Shown piece by piece: positions 38,281-47,021 of a DNA stretch of 64,000 nucleotides; the first letter of the stretch is position 1, and each line of letters opens with the position of its first letter. The notes under the pieces were generated by a model. It saw nothing but the letters and a program-made list of their open reading frames with translations, was not told where the DNA came from and made no database searches. Origin of the DNA: Fortiea contorta PCC 7126 (GTDB lineage: Bacteria; Cyanobacteriota; Cyanobacteriia; Cyanobacteriales; Nostocaceae); the NCBI RefSeq assembly GCF_000332295.1, contig NZ_KB235930.1, positions 2,499,395 to 2,563,394 on the forward strand, written 5' to 3'. The translations under genes and the position numbers were made by a program.

Positions 38281-40374
38281 TTAGCTTTGATCAAGTGTTG
38301 GCGCCATCGGTAATGTGAAGGCAAAGGTACTACCGCACCCTGGATAACTTTCAACCCAAATTCTGCCGTTGTGTTGTTCGATAATTTTGCGACAGATGGT
38401 TAGTCCTAAGCCGGTACCACCTTTTTTGCGGGAATCTGATGAATCTACTTGTTGAAAGCGTTCAAAAATCCGCTCTAATTGATCTGCGGGTATACCTTGT
38501 CCTTCGTCTCGCACTCGAAATACTACTTCTGTGGTAAGATGGGCGGGGTTTTCTTCTGGTGCTACTGTCAACCAAACGGTACTGGACGGTGAGGAAAATT
38601 TAATAGCATTACTCAGCAGATTTGTCAAGGCTTGCAAGATGTAATCGGCGTCTGCCCAAACGAAGATATCCTGTGGTTGTTTAACTAGAGTGACTTCATG
38701 CTGTTGTGCCATAGCTTGCATCGCCTCTGCTGCCTGGATCATCAAATTAGCAGCGTTGCAGGCTTGGCAATCCATGATCACTTTACCAGACTCGATGCGT
38801 TGTAAATCGAGGACGTTATTGACTAGACGGACTAATCTTTGAGTGCTATCATCAGCAATCCCTAGCATTTGTTGTCCTTCGGCGGAAAGATTGCCTAAAC
38901 GCCCGGTAGCCAGGATTTTTAGGGCGCTGTGTAAGGAAGTTAAAGGAGTCCGCAATTCATGACTGATGACGGAAATGAATTCATCTTTCATCCGTTCAAT
39001 GGCTTTGCGATCGCTAATATCGCTAGTTAAGGCAAAAAATCCTTTGACGGTTTTGTGTTCAGCGAGATGGGGAATGTAGGTGACATCAACTGAGCATCCA
39101 CTACCATCTTTCAAGACAATATCATTTTCATAAGTGACGGCTTGCCCGGACAAAGCTGTTTTCACGTATGCTTGCATTCTTCGGTAGCAATCTTCACCCC
39201 AAACCTGACGTAGATGGGAGCCGTAAATTTCTTTGGGAGATTGTCCTAACCATTCCTGATAAGCTTGATTATTAAAGCGATATTGCTGTTGTTCATCCAC
39301 ATAGGCAATCAGTACGGGGAGAGCGTTGGTAATTAACCGCAATTGCTCCTCACTCTGTCTCAAAGCCGCTTCCGCCTGCATTCGCACATTGATTTCCTCT
39401 TGTAACTCGGCGGTACGGGCGGCGACAACTTCTTCTAGATGTTCTAATAATTGAGCTTGAGATAAAGCAATACTGATTTGATCTGCTAATTGTTGCATCA
39501 ATTCCACCTCAAAATCAACCCAACGGCGATCGCTGTCACACTGGTGAGCAATTAACAAGCCCCAAAGCTGATTTTGGTGGGCGTTGAGCGTCTGGACAAT
39601 GGGTACAATCAGCTTGGCTTTGATGGCAAATTGCTCGACAAATTCCACTAAACAATCTGCTAACCCAGCCACAGGATCGTGCACATCGGCGATCGCTCGC
39701 ACCCGTCCTTGGGCATAAAGTTGTTGATAATCCTCTGGGAAAACTTCTTGCGGGAATTCCCGCTCCATCAGCGCGGGATAATTTGGTAATACTGATTCGC
39801 TGATCGTTTTGCCTGTACCATCAGGCAAGACGTGATAAATTAATACGCGGTCTGCTTGGAGAATGCGCTGCACTTCCGTCACCGTGGTGTGCAAAATTTC
39901 CTTAAGCTGTAAAGACTGGCGAATTTTTAGCGTCACTTCCGAGAACAATTCCACTCGCTGCTGTTGCTGTCGTAATTCCGCTTGCATTGATTCTTGACGC
40001 TGACTGATGTCGCGCAATCGCAACAGATGACAGTGAGGCAGTACATTTGTGGTGAAACTATATTCTACCTCCCGCCGCAGTTGAGCAGAAGATGATACTA
40101 TCAGTTCCCCAATTAATGATTGTCCAGACGGAAAACTTCTTGGGTGGGGACGAGTTAATTCCCCAGCCATAAAGCTAGATAAAGCTTGTCCTCGCAACTG
40201 CTGACGCGGTAAACCCAGTAAATCACAAGCAGCAATATTTAGATCAACGAAACATCCCCGGTCATCAATTAGGGCGATCGCTTCCTGGGCGTTCTCAAAT
40301 AAAGTTTCTATGAGACGCTTGGGCGATCGTCGTTGATGTTTTGATTTTTTCCGCTGCGAAGAAACTTTTGACAC
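38281..40374 (-). CDS. rcaE: RcaE-type cyanobacteriochrome histidine kinase
   Basis: A 697-residue sensor kinase: N-terminal PAS (about 20-125), cyanobacteriochrome GAF (about 150-305) with candidate bilin cysteine Cys-241 in GLADCLVEFVEQF, a second PAS (about 345-455, NALPVLIAYVDEQQQYRF), and a HisKA/HATPase module with His-472 in FISVISHELRTPLTSLHSALK, N box LSNAIKFSS and lid KKGGTGLGLTICRKI. Domain order and the offset of Cys and His agree with Fremyella RcaE (Cys-198, His-430), with about 42 extra N-terminal residues. RcaE reversibly senses green and red light and is the top of the CA3 pathway. Confidence 0.93.
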   Translation of the reverse strand: MSKVSSQRKKSKHQRRSPKRLIETLFENAQEAIALIDDRGCFVDLNIAACDLLGLPRQQLRGQALSSFMAGELTRPHPRSFPSGQSLIGELIVSSSAQLRREVEYSFTTNVLPHCHLLRLRDISQRQESMQAELRQQQQRVELFSEVTLKIRQSLQLKEILHTTVTEVQRILQADRVLIYHVLPDGTGKTISESVLPNYPALMEREFPQEVFPEDYQQLYAQGRVRAIADVHDPVAGLADCLVEFVEQFAIKAKLIVPIVQTLNAHQNQLWGLLIAHQCDSDRRWVDFEVELMQQLADQISIALSQAQLLEHLEEVVAARTAELQEEINVRMQAEAALRQSEEQLRLITNALPVLIAYVDEQQQYRFNNQAYQEWLGQSPKEIYGSHLRQVWGEDCYRRMQAYVKTALSGQAVTYENDIVLKDGSGCSVDVTYIPHLAEHKTVKGFFALTSDISDRKAIERMKDEFISVISHELRTPLTSLHSALKILATGRLGNLSAEGQQMLGIADDSTQRLVRLVNNVLDLQRIESGKVIMDCQACNAANLMIQAAEAMQAMAQQHEVTLVKQPQDIFVWADADYILQALTNLLSNAIKFSSPSSTVWLTVAPEENPAHLTTEVVFRVRDEGQGIPADQLERIFERFQQVDSSDSRKKGGTGLGLTICRKIIEQHNGRIWVESYPGCGSTFAFTLPMAPTLDQS

Positions 40375-40586
40375 CTACAACCGTATTGAGTGTGACATTT
40401 ACATTGTTTACTTAACCTCTTAAAAGTTCAAATTTTAGAAAATTAATGTGAGAAAATTTAACAATTCAGAACATTTTTTTTAAAGGGAACGGGGAACGGG
40501 GAACAGGCAACAGGATGATTTAAAATAAAAATTGCCAACTTTTATCAAAAAATTTAACTATTTTGAATAATACATTGCCAGGGCGA

Positions 40587-41039
40587 ATGCTACTGTCTCA
40601 TAACTTTAATATTTCTAGTGACAGCGTGCCGGCTCTGAGTCGAGAAGAATTTGCCGACGTGTTTCAATCAGGATTAAGTGCTTATCAACACCTGCGGTGC
40701 AGACTACTAGATCATCCCCACTGGACTGTGGAAATTCTCTTCCCAACCGATGAATTTTCACCCCAGCAAGTCGGAGAGCTTTGCGCCCAAGCTTTAGCAA
40801 CTAAACGTCAAACACAGCAAATAAGCCCAGATACCACGCCGGAAATTCTTGTATTAGGAGGTATGAAAACCACACCACCTACTAGTGATTCCCCTGATGC
40901 TCTGCAACCGGGCAACTGGGGTGTAGATGTAGTGGAAACCCCCTCTGGTGAAGCATTTTTGCAAGCGATCGCCTGGGATACCACCATTTCCCAGAAACCC
41001 GCCGAAAGCATATTTAAGGTTGAACTCAAAAAATATTGA
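40587..41039 (+). CDS. Hypothetical protein divergent from rcaE
   Basis: About 150 residues from ATG 40587 (MLLSHNFNISSDS); an in-frame TTG at 40563 would add eight residues. A helical part EEFADVFQSGLSAYQHLRCRLLDH is followed by WTVEILFPTDEFSPQQVGELC and a loop-rich segment ending NWGVDVVETPSGEAFLQAIAW. There is no membrane segment or known domain. It is divergent from rcaE (213 bases between starts) and precedes the ankyrin gene by 56 bases, perhaps in one transcript with the ankyrin and HEAT genes. Confidence 0.6.
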   Translation: MLLSHNFNISSDSVPALSREEFADVFQSGLSAYQHLRCRLLDHPHWTVEILFPTDEFSPQQVGELCAQALATKRQTQQISPDTTPEILVLGGMKTTPPTSDSPDALQPGNWGVDVVETPSGEAFLQAIAWDTTISQKPAESIFKVELKKY

Positions 41040-41095
41040 CAATAAACCTTTATTGTGCATTAAACACCTTAACCCCTAACCCCCAACTACATCTC

Positions 41096-41800
41096 ATGCC
41101 TTCTCTCAACGAAGATATGATCCGGATGATCATCAAAGGCGACACAACCGCCGTAGAGAATTTACTGGCTCAAGGTGCAGACGCCAATACTACAGGCGGC
41201 GTCACAGCCGTGGGAGCGAGTAATACAGCACTGATGTGGGCAGCTACGGAAGGTTATCTGGAAATTGTCGAACTGCTGCTAGCTCATGGCGCCGATGTGA
41301 ATGCCAAAAATGCTTCAGGTTACACAGCCTTGATGTTTGCAGCGGAGGGCGATCGCCGGCATATCATTTCACTGCTACTTGATCACGGTGCGGATATCAG
41401 CGATCGCAATCACTATGGCGAGACAATATTAATGACAATAGCGCGGCGTGGTCAAACAGATATCGTCCAACGTCTAGTGAAAATGGGCGCCCAAGTGGAT
41501 GCTACCAATAAAATCGGTGACACAGCATTATATTTAGCCGCAGATAACGGACATACCTACACCGTGAAAGCATTAATTGAACTAGAGGCTGAAGTGAATA
41601 CCGCGAACCTTGGTGGTTGGACTCCCCTCATGATGGCAGCAGCCAGAGGCGATTTGGAAACCATGACAGTTTTGTTAGCACAGGGAGCAGATTACCGCCC
41701 CAAAAATCGCTGGGGTGCAACAGCTTTAAGTGAAGCCCGCAATTCCTTCCGTTCTCGTCAAGCAGTAGATTTGTTAATCCAAGCGGGAGCAACAGAGTAA
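41096..41800 (+). CDS. Ankyrin-repeat protein
   Basis: 234 residues from ATG 41096 (MPSLNEDMIRM), made of about seven ankyrin repeats: TALMWAATEGYLEIVELLLAH, TALMFAAEGDRRHIISLLLDHG, TILMTIARRGQTDIVQRLV, TALYLAADNGHTYTVKALIE, TPLMMAAARGDLETMTVLLAQ, ending ATALSEARNSFRSRQAVDLL. It is a soluble protein-binding scaffold. It lies 36 bases before a HEAT-repeat lyase-like gene on the same strand, so it may serve as a docking partner; this is inferred from position only. The upstream gap contains ACCCCTAACCCCC repeat remnants. Confidence 0.9.
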   Translation: MPSLNEDMIRMIIKGDTTAVENLLAQGADANTTGGVTAVGASNTALMWAATEGYLEIVELLLAHGADVNAKNASGYTALMFAAEGDRRHIISLLLDHGADISDRNHYGETILMTIARRGQTDIVQRLVKMGAQVDATNKIGDTALYLAADNGHTYTVKALIELEAEVNTANLGGWTPLMMAAARGDLETMTVLLAQGADYRPKNRWGATALSEARNSFRSRQAVDLLIQAGATE

Positions 41801-41836
41801 TAGCAATTCAAAATTCACAATTCAAAATTCTGTCTC

Positions 41837-42511
41837 ATGGATAATTCTCGCCTCACTCAAATAGAATCTCTGCTGCGCTCTGGTGCAATTAACGAGCGCA
41901 AAGCCGCTTTAGATCAATTGGCTCAATGTCCCGCCGATTTAGCCATTCCCATTCTGCAACGCCTGTCAGTTGATCCTGACTTTTTGTGTCGGCGCTTTGC
42001 AGTCATGGGTTTAGGAAATCATCCCACCCCCGCATCTCTACAAATCCTCAAAGATTTGCTGCAGCGAGAACCAGATGATAACGTCTTAGCAGAAATCGCT
42101 AATTCCTTGTTTTCTTTTGGTGACGAGTCTGTACCTCTGCTCCAACAACTATTTGAGCGCCATCGCCACTGGCTGACACGCCAGACCATTATCTCAATTT
42201 TAATGGAAGCGAATCAGGACGATGTGTTGCTGGCAGTGATTCGCCAAGGATTACAAGACGAGACGCAAACAGTCAAAGAAACCAGTATCCTAGCACTGGG
42301 CAGTTTACTTAATGGAACTTTACAGCAACAAGCTCTAGATTTGCTCACAGAATTAGCCGAGGAGACAAACTGGCGATCGCGCTGGCGAGCTGCTACGGCG
42401 CTGAGTCTTTCTCAAGACTCCAGAGCCAAAGCGCTTCTCGCCAAACTGCAACAAGACGAGAACCATTATGTCGTCGCCGCTGCACTGGAAGCCGGTTTAG
42501 AGAATAAATGA
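41837..42511 (+). CDS. HEAT-repeat E/F lyase-family protein (NblB/CpeZ-like)
   Basis: A 224-residue HEAT-repeat protein with repeats such as AIPILQRLSVDPDFLCRRFAVMGLG, DDNVLAEIANSLFSFGDESVPLLQ and WRSRWRAATALSLSQDSRAKALL. It is related to the protein at 23847 in size and order. Proteins like this act as bilin lyases or lyase-chaperones (CpeZ), or in phycobilisome breakdown (NblB). It is downstream of the ankyrin gene and its stop overlaps the start of the small secreted-protein gene (ATGA), so these three are an operon. The subfamily is unresolved. Confidence 0.75.
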   Translation: MDNSRLTQIESLLRSGAINERKAALDQLAQCPADLAIPILQRLSVDPDFLCRRFAVMGLGNHPTPASLQILKDLLQREPDDNVLAEIANSLFSFGDESVPLLQQLFERHRHWLTRQTIISILMEANQDDVLLAVIRQGLQDETQTVKETSILALGSLLNGTLQQQALDLLTELAEETNWRSRWRAATALSLSQDSRAKALLAKLQQDENHYVVAAALEAGLENK

Positions 42512-42765
42512 TGTATAGAATTAAGAGTACAGTTTTTACCTCTTTGTTGGTGGCTTTAAATTGTTTCATATTTCCAACAATTGCGGAAAATACAGCCAGC
42601 GAATATCGACAGTGTGGTTCGCGCAACTTTGCTCAAAATATTTATCACCAAGCAATTAAATTAGATACTCGATATCGAAATAGCCTATTTTTGAATCATC
42701 TTCAGCAGGCGGCTTTTACTCAAGAACAAATTAATACTGTGAAACAAATATTATTTAGTTTGTAG
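42508..42765 (+). CDS. Small secreted hypothetical protein
   Basis: 85 residues with a probable signal peptide (MMYRIKSTVFTSLLVALNCF, cleavage near TIAEN) and a short helical mature part (RNFAQNIYHQAIKLDTRYR, NHLQQAAFTQEQINTVKQIL). It overlaps the upstream HEAT gene by four bases. The location of the mature protein would be periplasmic or extracellular. I know no homologue; lack of a clear ribosome-binding site suggests coupled translation. Confidence 0.6.
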   Translation: MMYRIKSTVFTSLLVALNCFIFPTIAENTASEYRQCGSRNFAQNIYHQAIKLDTRYRNSLFLNHLQQAAFTQEQINTVKQILFSL

Positions 42766-42851
42766 TTAATACACCTATATAAAAAACACACCCTAGACTA
42801 ACACTCTAGAATTGCGATCGCTGTTGCACTAATAACGTTATATATTAAAAT

Positions 42852-43265
42852 ATGCTGCAAATTTCTCGCAAAATCATCATCGCCGATAGCGAAATTGAAA
42901 TGAGCGCAATTCGCTCCCAAGGTGCAGGTGGTCAAAACGTCAATAAAGTTTCCACCGCTATTCACTTACGCTTTGACATTGAGGCTTCATCATTACCCGC
43001 TTTCTATAAACAACAGCTTTTGAAGCTAAACGACCGACGCATTACTCAAGAAGGAGTCATTGTCATCAAAGCCCAAGAACACCGCAGCCAAGAGCAGAAC
43101 CGAGAAGAGGCTTTAGAACGGCTCAAACAACTCATCAAAAGTGCAGTCATACTCCCGCAAATACGCAAACCCACTAAACCAACTCGCAGCTCTCAAAAAA
43201 AACGTCTTGACTCTAAAACTAAGCGTGGACAGATTAAGTCCACCAGAAAGCAGGTTATTGATTAA
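42852..43265 (+). CDS. arfB: Alternative ribosome-rescue factor ArfB (YaeJ), peptidyl-tRNA hydrolase
   Basis: A 137-residue release-factor-like protein. The catalytic GGQ lies in SQGAGGQNVNKVSTAIHLRF near residue 28, and the C-terminal tail is strongly basic (KPTKPTRSSQKKRLDSKTKRGQ), which in ArfB inserts into the empty mRNA channel of stalled ribosomes. It lacks the codon-recognition domains of RF1/RF2. It releases nascent chains from non-stop complexes. It is a single gene with no obvious operon partner. Confidence 0.93.
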   Translation: MLQISRKIIIADSEIEMSAIRSQGAGGQNVNKVSTAIHLRFDIEASSLPAFYKQQLLKLNDRRITQEGVIVIKAQEHRSQEQNREEALERLKQLIKSAVILPQIRKPTKPTRSSQKKRLDSKTKRGQIKSTRKQVID

Positions 43266-43406
43266 AATGCGATTTCTTGTCTAAATTTGGTTAAGCTTTT
43301 GTACTGCTATTCGCATTAAAATTGGTCAAGTAAGAGTTTAATTACTTGGTCAGAAGAGGCGATGCCTGCGGCGGGCGGAGCCATCGCAATTAAGCATTAA
43401 GGTAGA

Positions 43407-43635
43407 TGGCGTTGTCAAAAGTGTGGGTTACAGTGCATCCTTCCTGGTGAAAAAACATCAGATTTGACACGCTCAAAACGCCGATTACACGCTACAGGTG
43501 CATCATTGGAACCGTAATACTACTGATAACAGGAGAGGTATTTTAGTAGCTTTTTGTAGTGCGTGTCACCTTTGCTACCATAGAAGAGGTAAATCTAATG
43601 TCTCGCCAGAGCAGTTATCGTTGTCGGGTGAATGA
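43407..43635 (+). pseudogene. Remnant of an HNH-type zinc-ribbon endonuclease gene
   Basis: One frame (43407-43517) encodes WRCQKCGLQCILPGEKTSDL, a CxxC-type zinc ribbon, and ends in TAA. After a gap, another frame (about 43552-43635) encodes CSACHLCYHRRGKSNVSPEQ, which resembles the histidine/cysteine end of cyanobacterial HNH endonucleases. The two halves are in different frames with a stop between them, so the gene is dead. A GCGATGCC-type repeat lies just upstream at 43367-43388. Confidence 0.55.
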
Positions 43636-43694
43636 TGCAACTGGTTCTTACTTACGCTGTTGAAATTTTGATACAATAATATAAAAGAAAGAAT

Positions 43695-44348
43695 ATGGCT
43701 AATTGTCCTAACTGTGGTTCTAATCATATTCAAATTAAACAAGAAACCGATGTTAATTGGGGACGTGCTATAGCTGGTTACGCTTTATTTGGCGTTGTAG
43801 GTGGTGCGGTTGGGGCTGTTACAGGTGAAGATAGAAATGTCAATGCTTGTCTAGATTGTGGAACATCTTGGAAAGCTCAAGATTTATATAAACTTCTACA
43901 AGTTATCGAAGATTACACAGGAGAAAAACTAAATTTAGCTAGAGAACGTGACCGTTCTTATATGAATAAATTTATATCTAAAATTATTCCTTATCTAGAA
44001 AACATTTCAGAAACCGATAAAAAAGCTGAGGAACTCATTACAAATGCAAAAAAAGAAGCAGAAAACAAAGCTACCCCTGGATGTAGTGGTATAGGTTGCT
44101 TGTTTTTTATATTCGGTATACCCGTTATTGGATCTTTTCCCGCTTCAGCTTCATTTATAATATTTTTAATGGTCTTATCACCAGTTATACTTGGTTGTAT
44201 TATTGATATAACTTCCTTAAATGGAAATAAAAAAGCTATTGAAGAAGCAGTAGAAAATGCTAAAAGAAAAGCAATAAGAATGAAGCTCGAAGCTGAAGAA
44301 AATTTTAAAATAGAAATAAAAAATTTTATGAATAATAATCATCTCTAA
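43695..44348 (+). CDS. Zinc-ribbon membrane protein with glycine-zipper segment
   Basis: A 217-residue protein. The N terminus MANCPNCGSNHIQIKQE and NACLDCGTSWKAQDLY supply two CxxC pairs of a zinc ribbon, separated by a small-residue helix GYALFGVVGGAVGAVTG. A charged coiled coil (about 75-125) leads to two hydrophobic segments (about 130-175), then another coiled coil. The function is unknown. Base composition is distinctly more AT-rich than its neighbours and it sits in decayed accessory DNA, so recent acquisition is plausible. Confidence 0.7.
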   Translation: MANCPNCGSNHIQIKQETDVNWGRAIAGYALFGVVGGAVGAVTGEDRNVNACLDCGTSWKAQDLYKLLQVIEDYTGEKLNLARERDRSYMNKFISKIIPYLENISETDKKAEELITNAKKEAENKATPGCSGIGCLFFIFGIPVIGSFPASASFIIFLMVLSPVILGCIIDITSLNGNKKAIEEAVENAKRKAIRMKLEAEENFKIEIKNFMNNNHL

Positions 44349-44404
44349 AAAAAATTATTTCTTACTTTCAGTTAATTTTATCAATAAATACATCATAATT
44401 TTTT

Positions 44405-44679
44405 ATGCTTCGTTGTTGTAGGCTGTGGATTACAGGGTCAACAGATTATTTTTGGGATTACTTGGTAGGGATACTTAGAAGCGGAGCACTTGTTATTAAA
44501 CACTTCTCCCTACGCCTCATTCTCTACTTTAACGGCTGCATCCCCTGGAACTACGCCCGTTCCTTGACTACTGCACCGAGTGCTTATTCCTTCAGCGTGT
44601 TGGTGGTCGCTACCGCTTCATCCACAAACTACTGCAAGACCATTTCGCCCAAATGGAGTTTAAGCGAAATGTTGACTGA
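44405..44679 (+). pseudogene. Remnant of a NACHT-type NTPase gene, C-terminal end
   Basis: The first frame encodes VIKHFSLRLILYFNGCIPWNYAR (split for length: VIKHFSLRLILYF, then NGCIPWNYAR). After a one-base shift near 44563 the next frame continues FLDYCTECLFLQRVGGRYRF and IHKLLQDHFAQME, ending at TGA 44677-44679. I recall this order from the C-terminal end of cyanobacterial NACHT/STAND proteins. The frameshift and the absence of any ATPase domain upstream show it is a broken fragment. Confidence 0.6.
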
Positions 44680-44716
44680 GAAAGAAACTACACTTTGCCA
44701 TCGCCCTTGTTCATTG

Positions 44717-44910
44717 GTGTCAACTTAACGTAAAACCCTTGTCCCGCCTCAGAATGAATTCTGAGTCTCATAGTTTAAGTCATCTCAAGATGACTAAATA
44801 TGCCAAAAATCTTGAGTCTACTTCAGTAGACTTGAGTTATTAGCCTTGAACTTCAGTTCTGGGCGGGTGTGGAAGCCAACAGATAAGCCATTTCTCGCTG
44901 AAGTTGACAC
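44717..44910. mobile_element. 194-base MITE-like element, copy A
   Basis: Terminal inverted repeats begin GTGTCAACTT and end AAGTTGACAC. Inside are several palindromes: CTCAGAATGAATTCTGAG, GTCATCTCAAGATGAC and GAGTCTACTTCAGTAGACT. It has no coding capacity. A copy of the same length lies in inverted orientation at 52014-52207. Copy A lies between the NACHT remnant and the cpeC promoter. Confidence 0.82.
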
Positions 44911-44992
44911 ATATGGCCCTTGTTGTAACCCTCCAGGGCGAGGTAATCGAATCGGTAAACTTTCAATTGCCCATTGCCCAACAAAAACTGTT

Positions 44993-45010
44993 TGTGCAAA
45001 ATAAGTGCAA
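44993..45010 (-). promoter_or_regulatory. L-box-like site upstream of cpeC, reversed orientation
   Basis: The plus strand reads TGTGCAA-AATA-AGTGCAA, the reverse complement of an L box (TTGCACT-TATT-TTGCACA) with a single mismatch and exact spacing. It lies 259-276 bases before the cpeC ATG and points away from cpeC. In Fremyella RcaC represses cpeC in red light through an L box. Confidence 0.88.
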
Positions 45011-45268
45011 AGTGCACTCAATTCATCAAGATTTACAAATCTTGACGATCACCGTTACGCGCTCGTAAGAAAATTGATCATAACAAAGCGTATAAAACGC
45101 CTAAAAAGCTTGAGTATCCAGTACATTAGAATCTCCCTTCCCAGGGAATCTGACTGGAAAGCAAGCAAAACCATCCAGCAATCTGATTTTCTGGATGAGC
45201 AATCTGAAAATTCTTTACATCTTGAAACAATTTTCTTAAACTCTTTCGTTAACCAGGAGATACAATTA

Positions 45269-46129
45269 ATGCCATTTGGACCAGCTTCACGCCTGGGAGT
45301 CAGCCTATTTGATGAAACCCCTCCCGTTGAGTGGGTACCCGGTCGCTCACAAGAAGAAGCAGAAACAATCATTCGAGCAGTTTACCGCCAAGTATTGGGC
45401 AATGCTTACGTGATGGAAAGCGAGCGGCTTGCTGTTCCTGAATCCCAGTTCAAGCGTGGTGAATTGAGTGTCCGCGAGTTTGTCCGCGCCGTGGCTAAAT
45501 CAGAACTCTATCGTTCTCGCTTCTTCACCAGTTGTGCACGCTACCGGGCGATTGAACTCAACTTCCGTCATCTATTAGGTCGTGCGCCCTTGGATTTGGA
45601 AGAAATGCGCGGACACAGCACCATCCTGGATACCAAAGGATTTGAAGCTGAGATTGATTCTTATATCGATTCTGATGAGTATCAATCTGTGTTTGCTGAA
45701 AACTTCGTGCCTTACATCCGCGGTTATAAGAGCGAAGCTTGTCAAAGCATGGTGCAGTTTACCCATACCTTCCAATTGGTACGTGGTGCAGCCAGCAGCA
45801 GCTTGAAAGGAGACTTAGCAGGTAAGAGTCCTAAACTGAATGCTTTGGTAATTCAAGCTACACCAACCCCAGTAATTTCACCTGCTGGTGATGGTGCAAC
45901 CTTCCGCACACCAGCGTTGGGTTCTCGGACTCGTCATGGAGTTGATGCCAGCGCTAGTGGTAAAGTTTACCGCATTGAAGTCACAGGCTACCGCGCTAAA
46001 ACCTTCAATAGTATTTCCAAGTTTCGCCGTTCCAACCAAGTCTTTTTGGTGCCCTACGAGAAACTCTCTCAAGAGTATCAACGGATTCACCAACAAGGCG
46101 GCGTGATCGCCAGCATCACAGCTGTGTAA
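45269..46129 (+). CDS. cpeC: Phycoerythrin rod linker CpeC
   Basis: 286 residues from ATG 45269 (MPFGPASRLGVSLFDE), preceded by AGGAGA at 45255-45260; the longer frame runs through the leader. It has a PBS_linker_poly domain (YRQVLGNAYVM, ELNFRHLLGRAPLDLEEM, NFVPYIRGY) and a C-terminal CpcD-like domain (KVYRIEVTGYRAKTF), which among the three PE linkers here only this gene has in full length, as in CpeC. It joins phycoerythrin to the rod. It is first in the cpeCDESTR operon, with a leader of at least 250 bases. The Cgi pathway also acts on this leader in Fremyella. Confidence 0.93.
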   Translation: MPFGPASRLGVSLFDETPPVEWVPGRSQEEAETIIRAVYRQVLGNAYVMESERLAVPESQFKRGELSVREFVRAVAKSELYRSRFFTSCARYRAIELNFRHLLGRAPLDLEEMRGHSTILDTKGFEAEIDSYIDSDEYQSVFAENFVPYIRGYKSEACQSMVQFTHTFQLVRGAASSSLKGDLAGKSPKLNALVIQATPTPVISPAGDGATFRTPALGSRTRHGVDASASGKVYRIEVTGYRAKTFNSISKFRRSNQVFLVPYEKLSQEYQRIHQQGGVIASITAV

Positions 46130-46174
46130 ATGAGAGCGGCAAACTGACAAAAATTATTGAGGAGATAGATTGTA

Positions 46175-46924
46175 ATGGCATCCCAGACAACACTTGAACT
46201 GTGGCCCAATGCTAGCGTCGAGGACATCCAGACAGTTATTCGGGCAGTTTATAAACAAGTATTAGGCAACCCCCACGTCATGGAAAGTGAGCGGTTGACA
46301 TCTGCAGAATCACAATTGTGCGATCGCTCCATTAGTGTACGGGAATTCGTCCGCGCTGTTGCTAAATCTGAGTTTTATCGTACCCGCTACTTCGAGTCTT
46401 GCGCTCCCTACCGCTTTGTAGAACTCAACTTCCTCCACTTGCTCGGTCGCGCACCCCAAGATCAAAGAGAAGTTTCTGAGCATATCGTCCGCACCGTCTC
46501 TGAAGGCTACGACGCAGAAATTGACTCCTACATCGATAGCAGCGAATATCAAGCCGCCTTTGGCGAAAACGTAGTCCCCTACTATCGCGGTAAAACCAGC
46601 GAGGCTAACCCCAAGCAAATCGGCTACAACCGCATATTCGCTCTTGATCGCGGCCCTGCTCAAATCGACAGCGCAGTCAAATCTGCTCAATTGGTCTACG
46701 CTGTTGCAACCAACAGTGCCAATGAAATTAAAGCCTCTTCAGCCACCGTCATCGGTTCTGGTACCGAAAAACGGTTCAAAATCGTCGTTACAGGCTCCAA
46801 ATTCGACGGACCCCGCCGCGTCAGTACCACTGAGTACATTGTCCCAGCTAGCAAGATGACCCCGCAAATTCAGCGGATTAATCGCACTTCTGGCAAAATC
46901 GTCAGCATTACTGAAATTGCCTAA
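46175..46924 (+). CDS. cpeD: Phycoerythrin rod linker CpeD
   Basis: A 249-residue linker with a PBS_linker_poly domain ([42 protein letters not shown]) and a short C-terminal domain ([25 protein letters not shown] as two parts: [14 protein letters not shown] and [10 protein letters not shown]). It holds phycoerythrin hexamers together in rods. Start at [12 protein letters not shown] with GGAGAT upstream. It follows cpeC by 45 bases and is followed by a hairpin before cpeE. Confidence 0.92.
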   Translation: MASQTTLELWPNASVEDIQTVIRAVYKQVLGNPHVMESERLTSAESQLCDRSISVREFVRAVAKSEFYRTRYFESCAPYRFVELNFLHLLGRAPQDQREVSEHIVRTVSEGYDAEIDSYIDSSEYQAAFGENVVPYYRGKTSEANPKQIGYNRIFALDRGPAQIDSAVKSAQLVYAVATNSANEIKASSATVIGSGTEKRFKIVVTGSKFDGPRRVSTTEYIVPASKMTPQIQRINRTSGKIVSITEIA

Positions 46925-46929
46925 CTTTT

Positions 46930-46954
46930 AAGCTGGGTGGTTAGCGCCCAGCTT
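46930..46954 (+). other. Stem-loop between cpeD and cpeE
   Basis: AAGCTGGG pairs perfectly with CCCAGCTT around a nine-base loop. A T-rich stretch comes only some 12 bases later, so an RNA-processing or stability element within the operon is more likely than a strong terminator. Confidence 0.65.
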
Positions 46955-47021
46955 CCATGATTATCTTTTTAATTTGCAGTTTTTCCATAAATCAAACGAC
47001 ATAAATTTGGGAGTTCTGGAT

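Noticed and set aside
38235-38354. N-terminally extended RcaF
   Set aside because: The extra 40 residues overlap the 3' end of rcaE; single-domain receivers start close to the RVLIIDDEE strand, so ATG 38234 is preferred.
44818-45021. 67-residue minus-strand ORF upstream of cpeC
   Set aside because: It covers the MITE end and the L box; chance frame.
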